Below, one piece after another: positions 58,401-64,000 of a stretch of DNA of 64,000 nucleotides (position 1 is its first letter; each line of letters begins with the position of its first letter). Origin of the DNA: Streptomyces sp. L-9-10. GTDB taxonomy: Bacteria; Actinomycetota; Actinomycetes; Streptomycetales; Streptomycetaceae. The stretch is taken from contig NZ_PHRF01000005.1 in the NCBI RefSeq assembly GCF_004151105.1, positions 266,026 through 330,025 of the forward strand. The letters are read 5' to 3'. The notes beneath the pieces are model-generated. The model made no database searches. It worked only from the letters and a program-made list of their open reading frames with translations, and was not told the DNA's origin. The position numbers and the translations under genes were made by a program.

Positions 58401-61257
58401 GTCGGCCGCGGCGCCCGCCGTCCAGGACGACGGCCATGCGCTGCCCCCGATCCTTCCCGGCGAGGAACTGGTGCTGTCGTACGGGCAGGAACGCATGTGG
58501 TTCCACCACCAGCTGGACCCGACCACCACGCTCTACAACCTGCCCGGCGTCTCCCGGCACCGGGGCCCGCTGGTTCCCGGCGCCGTCCGGCTCGCCTGGG
58601 AGGATCTCGCCCAGCGGCACGAGACCCTGCGATCCAACTTCATCGAGGCCGACGGACGGCCGCGGCTGGTGATCCGCCCTGAGCTGGGCGACTTCTTCCG
58701 GTACGAGGACGTCACCGCCGACCCGGACCCCGAGGCCGCGGCGCGCGCGATCATCAGGACCGAGACCGGCTGGGTGTTCGACATCGCCCGTGATTCGCTG
58801 GTCCGGGTGACGCTGGTACGCGTCGCGCCCGAGGAGTATCTCTTCTGCTGGGCGATGCACCACGCGGTCAACGACGGCTGGGCGCCCCAGATCCAGATGA
58901 AGGAGTTCCTCGCGTTCTACACGGCCCGTCTGGAGGGCCACGTACACCGGTTCGACCCGCTGCCCGTGCAGTACCGGGACTACGCGCGCTGGCAGCGGGA
59001 ACTGCTGGAGGGCTCCCGGCTCGACGGCGAACTCGACTACTGGCGCGGGCGGTTGAACGATCCCCCCGCGCTCGAACTGCCCACCGACCGGCCGCGTGCC
59101 ACACGCATGGACTTCGCGGGAGCGTCCCACGGGTTCACCCTCCCCGGTGACCTGGTCAACGGACTGAGGGCCGTGGGCGGCAGGGAGACCGCCACGCTCT
59201 TCATGGTGCTGCTCACCGGCCTCAAAGTGCTGCTCGCGCGCTGGTCCGGTCAGCGGGACATCGTGATCGGCACGCCGACCATCGGCCGCAGCCGCCCCGA
59301 ACTGTGGGGTCTGCTCGGCTTCTTCAACAACACCATCGCGCTGCGCTCCGACCTCTCCGGTGATCCGACCTTCCGGGAACTGCTGCGTCAGGTACGCGGT
59401 GTGGTGCTAGGCGCGCTGGACCATCAGGAGATCCCGTTCGACAAGATCGTGCGCGAGGTCGCACCGGAGCGTGATCCCAGCCGGAACCCGATCTTCGACG
59501 TGATGTACGTCCACCAGACGCTGCCGGCGGGCCTGGCGTTCGGCGAGGACCTGTTCGGCCCGGCCGGGCACGAGGACACCGGTCCCTACTTCCCCGGACT
59601 GCCCAAGGGCACGGCCAAGTTCGACCTCACGGTGGTCGTCGCCGAGCGGGCGGGCGAGGAATCACTCGACGTGGTGATCGAGTACGCCACGCAGCTCTTC
59701 GACGCCGGTACGGTCGAGGCCCTGTCGGCGTCGCTGATCGAGCTGTTGCGCGCCGTCGCGGCGGACGAGGACACCCCGTACGGGGAGATTCCCGTCCAGC
59801 CGGCCCCTGCCCAGCGGACTGTCACCGTCCCGACCGTCCCCGAGCCGACCGTCGCCCCACCGACCGTCACCGTGCCGGCTGTCACCGTGCCGGCTGTCAC
59901 CGATCCGGCTGTCACCGTGCCGGCCGTCATCGAGGCCGCCGCCCCGGACCTCCCGGTCCCGTCCGGCGTTTCCGGAGACCCGGTCGGCGTCTGCGTGGAA
60001 CTGCGTGGCGAGGTGGACGGAGCACGGCTGCGGACCGCGTTCCAGGAACTGGCCGAGCGGCACGCGGTGCTGCGCCCCCTGCGCGGTGACTTCTTCACCG
60101 CCGTCGACACCTCCGGCCTCGACGAACCGACGGCCGCCGCCCGCGAACTCGCCCTGGCCGAAGGGCGGCGGCCCCTGGACCCGGTGGCGGGCCGCCCGCT
60201 GCGCGCGCTGCTGATCACCACGGGCCGCACCGAGCACATCCTCGTGGTGACCACTCACCCCACGGCCTACGACGGAGGACAGCCCGGTGTGTTCTTCCGG
60301 GACCTGTTCGCCCTCTACGGCGCACGGCTGCGCGGACACCCGGCGGGTCTGCCCGCGCTGCCCGAAGTCCCGGTCCGGAACGCGGAGTACGCGCGCCAGG
60401 ACGATTCACCCGATCCGCTCGCGGTCGCGGACGGTCCGCTCAACGGACGGCTCGACCACTGGAAGCGCACCCTCTCCGGGCTGCGCGCCTCCGGCCTGCC
60501 CGCCGACCGGCCGCGCCCCCTCGCCGGTACCGGCGCCTGCGCCGCCCACACCTTCCGGGTTCCGGAGGAACTCGCCGTCGAACTGACCCGGGCCGGAGCC
60601 CGCGAGGGGCTGCTCGCGGGCATCACCACGCTCCTCGCCCTGCGCTCCGAGACCGAAGAGGCGGTCATCGGACTCACCACGGCGCCGGGCCGGGCCCCCG
60701 GGGGAACGGGAGACGGCCGGGAGCGGCCCGGCACGGACGAACGGATCGGCGCGTTCGCGCGCACCGTGCCGCTGCGTATCGCGCTCGCCGACGATCCCTC
60801 CTACGACCTGCTCACCGAGCGGATCCGCGAGGTGGTCGCGGACGCCGAGAGCCACCGGGACGTGCCGCTCGCCGATATCGTCCGCGCGGCCGGCGTGCCC
60901 CAGGAGCCGGGGCGGGCGCCGCTCTTCGATGTCGTCTACGCCCACCACCGCCTGCCCGCGGCGCTCGGCTCCGCGGCCGGTGTCGAGGCCGGTGCCGTGC
61001 GGTGGCCGGGGGAGGAGGCGGGACGGCTCACCCTGCCCACCGGTACGGCGGTCCACGATCTGGCCTGGTCCGTCGTCGAAGGCCCCGAGCCGGGCGCGTT
61101 GCAGGTGTCGGTGGAGTACCGCACCGAGATGTTCGACGCCTCGACGGTCACCGCCCTCGCCGACGACCTGGTCGCCCTCGTGCGCGCCGCCGTCCGTGAG
61201 CCCGCCTCGCCCCTGTCGCACCTGTGGTTCAGCGCCACCGCGTCACTCGCCGACTGA
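55471..61257 (+). CDS. hybrid PKS-NRPS megasynthase KS-AT0-ACP-C-C0
   Basis: A 1928-residue protein. KS about 52-460 with C208 in VDTGCNGSL (usual DTACSSSL), HGSGT and NLGHLDHAAG, so the C/H/H triad is intact. AT remnant about 583-786: FLFSGDADPG replaces the usual FLFSGQGAQ, and GHSxGE is replaced by SSGISRY (643-649), so no nucleophile. A Pro/Ala linker (about 800-890) follows, then an ACP with S924 (GGNSVIGL). C1 about 990-1437 has intact HHAVNDG (H1130, H1131). A 15-bp-repeat linker (about 1466-1485, PAVTV) comes next, then C2 about 1505-1920 with H1596-P-T-A-Y-D-G, where the catalytic second His is Pro. No KR, so a beta-keto product is expected. The start at 55471 overlaps the upstream stop by 11 nt; ATG 55513 is the alternative. 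Confidence 0.92.
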   Translation: MSCEGRVLHERDGDMSGTGTAYGRDATREDRATRGDGVTADDGATRARPAVAVIGIATRFPQADSLDAFRANLRNGVDSVRPIPRERVESTCLDPSADYPELGYLDRIDLFDHEYFGLSRREAEVTDPQHRIALELTHEALQNAGYAPSGLRDSQTAVIFSSPSNGYAPLVREHGTLSMIGNVPCILPARISHIFGLTGPCYGVDTGCNGSLVAVHQACRELRDGDAEYAVAGGVSLRHVVAPAATVAAFPGISSPTARSRAFDHAADGAGGGEGGAVLLLTTLERALADGAFIHAVIRGSAVVHNGRHSATISTPSARSQAEVIRKAWRSADLDIGTAGYVETHGSGTRLGDAIEAEGLALARPGDRRGLAVGSVKTNLGHLDHAAGIAGLVKTILSVRHGELYPSLHFERAADEVDLEGARLDVVTSLRPWRDEVRRAGVSSFSLGGVNAHCVVEQAPGTAVRRRSADTGAGAAGGAAGGPGADAARLVGVSARTPAELIALCERLSLELRHSTQPLADVARTLNEGREHHPHRVGAVAGRTTELAVRLAAEATWQRLETPATAVSPRTGRTEARSAAAPRVVFLFSGDADPGRAPEADPLPGPLPERLPVPADRATMVRGQLAAYTRLTRAGVTPDGLMSSGISRYTVRHLQNTLTPADTATLERATSGQDPAVAGKALRLEQLRAAADEQLAGGPVVFVELAARGELGERLAEYLHGRADAAVLTLDSGTDGVLDVLGHLYERGWDPDWSALSVAAGERGGGVGRRVPLPGHRLRGVRCWARPVGDIISFGGFGAAAPATRAAEAVPPPALATEPVHVPAPAEAPEPVHVSAPAHVPAPRAVPASVPAPVPAAPEAPVPAPAAVPAAPAPASPALSSGPGPSAPSGPQTVLSWLRESLTDLLRADEVPADADYFAIGGNSVIGLQLVQGMERRYGVHLKLVDIYDHPVVGDLADALAARLPQAPPEEGTRPEPSAAAPAVQDDGHALPPILPGEELVLSYGQERMWFHHQLDPTTTLYNLPGVSRHRGPLVPGAVRLAWEDLAQRHETLRSNFIEADGRPRLVIRPELGDFFRYEDVTADPDPEAAARAIIRTETGWVFDIARDSLVRVTLVRVAPEEYLFCWAMHHAVNDGWAPQIQMKEFLAFYTARLEGHVHRFDPLPVQYRDYARWQRELLEGSRLDGELDYWRGRLNDPPALELPTDRPRATRMDFAGASHGFTLPGDLVNGLRAVGGRETATLFMVLLTGLKVLLARWSGQRDIVIGTPTIGRSRPELWGLLGFFNNTIALRSDLSGDPTFRELLRQVRGVVLGALDHQEIPFDKIVREVAPERDPSRNPIFDVMYVHQTLPAGLAFGEDLFGPAGHEDTGPYFPGLPKGTAKFDLTVVVAERAGEESLDVVIEYATQLFDAGTVEALSASLIELLRAVAADEDTPYGEIPVQPAPAQRTVTVPTVPEPTVAPPTVTVPAVTVPAVTDPAVTVPAVIEAAAPDLPVPSGVSGDPVGVCVELRGEVDGARLRTAFQELAERHAVLRPLRGDFFTAVDTSGLDEPTAAARELALAEGRRPLDPVAGRPLRALLITTGRTEHILVVTTHPTAYDGGQPGVFFRDLFALYGARLRGHPAGLPALPEVPVRNAEYARQDDSPDPLAVADGPLNGRLDHWKRTLSGLRASGLPADRPRPLAGTGACAAHTFRVPEELAVELTRAGAREGLLAGITTLLALRSETEEAVIGLTTAPGRAPGGTGDGRERPGTDERIGAFARTVPLRIALADDPSYDLLTERIREVVADAESHRDVPLADIVRAAGVPQEPGRAPLFDVVYAHHRLPAALGSAAGVEAGAVRWPGEEAGRLTLPTGTAVHDLAWSVVEGPEPGALQVSVEYRTEMFDASTVTALADDLVALVRAAVREPASPLSHLWFSATASLAD
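59866..59925 (+). repeat. 15-bp coding tandem repeat (VTVPA x 4) between the two C domains
   Basis: Four units starting 59866, 59881, 59896 and 59911, near-identical GTCACCGTGCCGGCT, encoding V-T-(V/D)-P-A. They form an extended Pro/Val/Thr linker joining C1 and the degenerate C2. Looser PTV/TVP copies precede it. Confidence 0.85.
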
Positions 61258-61290
61258 CATCCCGGACAGAGCCGAAGGAGATCCGCAACC

Positions 61291-62325
61291 GTGCGCGAAC
61301 GCAAGGACAGTGAGCCGGCCATCGCCACCGGCGCGCCCGTGGGCGTCGTCGGTGCCGGAACGATGGGGATCGGCGTGGCGCAGTGCTTCGCGGAGGCCGG
61401 GTACCCCGTGGTGGTCGTCGATTCCGACCCGGCGGCACTCGGCGGCGGCCCGGCCCGCCTCCGCGCGGGGGTGCGGATGGCGCAGCTGCTGCGGCGTCGC
61501 TCCTCCGCATCAGCCGGAGCCGGAGCCGGAGCCGGAACAGACTCAGACTCAGGTACAGACTCAGGCAGAGGTGCCGGGGCCGGAGGCGGGACGCCCGCGT
61601 CCTCCTCTCCGTCCCCCGAGGCGCGTGTCGTCTGGTCGGAGAAGCTCTCCGACCTGGCCCCCGCCTTCTTCGTGGTCGAGTGCGCGCGCGAGAAGGTGCC
61701 GGTCAAGGAGGAGATCCTGCGGCAGCTGGACCAGGTGTGCGGCCCCGACACGGTCTTCGCGTCCTGTACCTCGTGCATCCCGATCACCCGGCTCGGATCC
61801 GTCACCGGCCGTCCCGACCGGGTGATCGGCACCCACTTCATGAACCCGGCCCCCCTCAAGGACGCCGTGGAGGTCATCCGCGCGCCCCGGACCAGCGAGC
61901 AGACCGTCCGGCGGACCGTGGACCTCCTCGCGGAGATCGGCAAGCAGGCCCTCGTGATCCGCGACGCGCCCGGTTTCGTGACGAACCGCGTGCTGATGCT
62001 GACGCTCAACGAGGCCGCCACCGTGCTGGGCGAGGGAACGGCCGACGCCGAGACCGTGGACCGCATCTTCCAGGACTGCTTCGGCCACCCGATGGGGCCG
62101 CTGCGTACGGCGGACCTGATCGGGCTGGACACCGTACTCGACTCACTCGACGTGCTGCGCGAGTTCACCGGCGACGAACGCTTCCGGCCATGCGCCCTGC
62201 TGGCCCGTCATGTCGCGGAAGGCAGCGTCGGCCGCAAGTCCGGCCGCGGTTTCTACCAGTACCCGGAGCAGAGGCAGCGTCCGGAACACCATCTCGTCTC
62301 GCGGGGAGGAGCCAGCCATGGCTGA
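61291..62325 (+). CDS. 3-hydroxyacyl-CoA dehydrogenase-like enzyme (FkbK-like)
   Basis: A 344-residue NAD-dependent dehydrogenase. The N-terminal loop [28 protein letters not shown] binds NAD. Catalytic residues are found in context: Ser in [10 protein letters not shown], His in [10 protein letters not shown], Glu in VEVIRAP, Asn in [10 protein letters not shown]. It should oxidise the glyceryl-ACP alcohol towards hydroxymalonyl-ACP. A low-complexity Gly/Ala/Ser/Asp insert (about residues 71-110) interrupts the Rossmann domain; it uses codons such as AGA and TCA that are rare here. Without it the length is normal. GTG 61291 has GAAGGAG upstream. It overlaps the next NRPS gene by 8 nt. Confidence 0.9.
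   Translation: MRERKDSEPAIATGAPVGVVGAGTMGIGVAQCFAEAGYPVVVVDSDPAALGGGPARLRAGVRMAQLLRRRSSASAGAGAGAGTDSDSGTDSGRGAGAGGGTPASSSPSPEARVVWSEKLSDLAPAFFVVECAREKVPVKEEILRQLDQVCGPDTVFASCTSCIPITRLGSVTGRPDRVIGTHFMNPAPLKDAVEVIRAPRTSEQTVRRTVDLLAEIGKQALVIRDAPGFVTNRVLMLTLNEAATVLGEGTADAETVDRIFQDCFGHPMGPLRTADLIGLDTVLDSLDVLREFTGDERFRPCALLARHVAEGSVGRKSGRGFYQYPEQRQRPEHHLVSRGGASHG
61511..61583 (+). repeat. simple-sequence insert in the FkbK-like gene
   Basis: GGAGCC repeated in tandem, then ACAGACTCAG-type repeats, encoding AGAGAG and DSDSGTDSG. Base composition and codons are unlike the flanking gene, consistent with recent slippage expansion in a surface loop. Confidence 0.7.
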
Positions 62326-64000
62326 CCACCAGAGTGCGCGCACCGCAATGTCCGCCGCGGGCCGGGAGGTCTGGCGCGGCTCGCCGGACGGTCCCCGGGG
62401 ACCGGGCCTGTACGCCGCGGAGGTCGTGGAGATCCACGGCGCCCTGGACGTCACGGCGTTCGAGAAGGCGCTGGCCCAGGTCGTCCAGGAGAGCGACGCG
62501 CTCCGCCTGCGGCTGCCGGGGAGCGAGCCCGGTACGCGGGAGGCCCCGGCCCTGGAGTCCGCCGACAGCCTGCCGTTGCCGCTGGTGGACGTCAGTGCCG
62601 AGCCCGATCCGGTGGCCGCGGCGGAGGAGTGGGTACGGGCCCAGCTCGCCCGGTCGGCCCGTCCGGCCGGGAACGCGGCGTCGGCACAGGCACTGATCCG
62701 CCTCTCCGCGCACCGCTTCCACTGGTTCCACCGGCATCACCGCTCGGTGCTCGACGGCTTCGGCTGCTCACTGATCACCCGCCGGGTCGCGGAGGTCTAC
62801 ACGGCGCGTGCCGAGGGCCGGCCGCTACGGGATTCCGCGCTGGTGTCACCGGCGGTGCTGCTCGCGGAGGAGGCCGAATACCGCGCGTCGGACGACCACG
62901 GGCGGGATCTGGCGTTCTGGCGCGAGTATGTCGCGGGCAGGACCGAGCCGGTGACCCTGGCCGAGGAAACGGCGCCGGGCGCCGCGGGCGCCGTAGGCGC
63001 TTTTGCCGAGGCTGCCGTCGAACCCGGGCTCCCGTTCGTTCTCACCACCGCCGTCACCGACCGCGTGCGCGCGGCGGCCCGCTACAGCGGCACCCCGTCC
63101 CGGGCCGTGCTGTTGGCCGCCGTCGCGGCGTACACACACCGGATGAGCGGCGGTACGGACCTCGTGCTCGGTCTGCCGGTCGACGGACGGCCGACCCGGA
63201 TCTCCCAGCGCGTGCCGGGCGCCGCCGAGGACATCGCGGCACTGCGGCTGACGGTGCGCCCCGGTACGGGCTTCGGTCAACTCGCCCAGCGGGCGGCCCA
63301 GGAGAGCCGCCGTGTCCGCGCGCGTCAGCGGCTGCGGCACGAGGAGCTGTGCCGGGAGCTGGGACTGCCGGGCAGCCGCCCGCAACTCTACGGGCCCGTC
63401 GCCGACATCCGGACCCCCGGCCCGGAGATCCGGTTCGGCGCGCTGCCCGCCGTCACCCGCAGGGTGGGTCACGAACCCGTCCAGGATCTGCGCGTGGTGA
63501 TCGACGAGCTTCCCGGCGACAGCCGTCTGCGGATCGCTTTCGAGGGCGCCCCCGGCCGGTACACCGCTGCCCAACTGGCGGCCCACGGACAGCGTTTCGG
63601 GCGTCTGCTGTCCGCCGCCGTGGCCGCTCCCGGCCTGCCGGTCGGCACGTTCGATCTCCTGGACGCCGGCCTGCGGGCGACCGTGCGCGGCTGGACGGGG
63701 GCCGTGGAGCGGCGCCCTCAGCAGGGCACGCTCACGGAACTGCTGGAGACCGCGGCGGCCCGGCACCCCGACGCGATCGCCGTCCGGGACCGTACGACGC
63801 GGCTCACCTACGGCGAACTCCACGAGCGGGCCAACCGCCTGGCCCATCTGCTGATCCGCCGGGGGGCCGGACCCGAGCGGGTGGTGGGGCTGCTGCTGCC
63901 CCGGTCGACCGAGGCGATCGTCGCGATGCTGGCGGTGCTCAAGACCGGCGCCGCGTATCTGCCGCTCGACCCCGCCTACCCGGCTCAGCGGATCCGTTTC
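62318..64000 (+). CDS. NRPS, condensation and start of adenylation domain (runs off the window)
   Basis: 561 residues are visible. Residues about 10-450 are a condensation domain of the type that opens many Streptomyces NRPSs and Ent[20 protein letters not shown] aligns with the EntF motif, but the catalytic second His is R142 (H141-R-S-V-L-D-G). Later [11 protein letters not shown] is typical. The adenylation domain begins about 470 ([39 protein letters not shown]) and runs to the window edge after the A2 region ([19 protein letters not shown]). ATG 62318 has GGGGAGGAG upstream and overlaps the FkbK-like gene by 8 nt. The number and specificity of the remaining modules lie outside the window. 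Confidence 0.92.
   Translation, partial: MADHQSARTAMSAAGREVWRGSPDGPRGPGLYAAEVVEIHGALDVTAFEKALAQVVQESDALRLRLPGSEPGTREAPALESADSLPLPLVDVSAEPDPVAAAEEWVRAQLARSARPAGNAASAQALIRLSAHRFHWFHRHHRSVLDGFGCSLITRRVAEVYTARAEGRPLRDSALVSPAVLLAEEAEYRASDDHGRDLAFWREYVAGRTEPVTLAEETAPGAAGAVGAFAEAAVEPGLPFVLTTAVTDRVRAAARYSGTPSRAVLLAAVAAYTHRMSGGTDLVLGLPVDGRPTRISQRVPGAAEDIAALRLTVRPGTGFGQLAQRAAQESRRVRARQRLRHEELCRELGLPGSRPQLYGPVADIRTPGPEIRFGALPAVTRRVGHEPVQDLRVVIDELPGDSRLRIAFEGAPGRYTAAQLAAHGQRFGRLLSAAVAAPGLPVGTFDLLDAGLRATVRGWTGAVERRPQQGTLTELLETAAARHPDAIAVRDRTTRLTYGELHERANRLAHLLIRRGAGPERVVGLLLPRSTEAIVAMLAVLKTGAAYLPLDPAYPAQRIRF

Noticed and set aside
62730-62760. Reading HRSVLDG as a glycopeptide X-domain
   Set aside because: X domains end HRxxxDD, lie late in the assembly line before TE, and are associated with clustered P450s; this domain opens an NRPS and keeps DG.

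Overview
The window is high-GC actinobacterial chromosome and is almost certainly from a Streptomyces. The signs are very GC-rich third codon positions, many GTG starts, 1-4 nt start/stop overlaps (ATGA, GTGA, TGATG), Tat and lipoprotein sugar-binding proteins, an ECF sigma factor with a membrane partner, and a large hybrid NRPS/PKS locus. I see no rRNA, tRNA, CRISPR array, transposase or phage gene.

Layout. 1-103: start of a MarR-like regulator that leaves the window. 316-2965: a complete class I P450 system (P450, 3Fe-4S ferredoxin, ferredoxin reductase). 3033-16156: a probable xyloglucan-utilisation locus: LacI regulator, GH12, GH42, GH74, two ABC permeases and a lipoprotein binding protein on the minus strand, and a divergent GH3. 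Four near-identical GAAGCGCTTC operators tie it together. 16218-19574: secreted lysyl oxidase, then an ECF sigma factor with a putative anti-sigma partner. 19757-28826: GH4 glycosidase, converging on a second sugar locus (DUF2264 protein, 2-hydroxyacid dehydrogenase, two permeases, binding lipoprotein) headed by a DeoR/LacI chimeric regulator. 28965-36094: secreted coiled-coil protein, alkylglycerol-monooxygenase-like membrane enzyme, TetR, lipid kinase, alkyl-DHAP-synthase-like flavoenzyme, TetR and glycerol-3-phosphate dehydrogenase; this looks like a glycerolipid (possibly ether-lipid) neighbourhood. 36150-39170: GntR, NCS1 permease and Asp/Glu/hydantoin racemase (ureide/hydantoin theme). 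39381-44985: LLM oxidoreductase, DUF3089 hydrolase, Ohr/OhrR, quinone oxidoreductase and RNase H. 45024-49303: PfkB kinase, NCS1 permease, ADP-ribosylglycohydrolase-fold protein and GntR/UTRA regulator, probably nucleoside salvage.

49800-64000 (open at the right edge) is the most interesting part. It is one long plus-strand biosynthetic operon: KSIII, discrete ACP, acyl-CoA dehydrogenase, FkbH-like HAD enzyme, stand-alone A-T protein, a KS-AT0-ACP-C-C0 megasynthase, FkbK-like dehydrogenase and an NRPS (C-A...). FkbH/I/J/K-type genes without a visible O-methyltransferase point to a hydroxymalonyl-ACP extender. The megasynthase has an AT remnant without the GHSxG serine. Two of the three condensation domains lack the second, catalytic His of HHxxxDG. 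Three sequences matching the Streptomyces Crp consensus lie in the 496-nt leader region.

Short tandem repeats recur at gene ends (39167, 41901, 44183, 4912) and inside linkers of the biosynthetic proteins (59866, 61511), a local habit worth noting.
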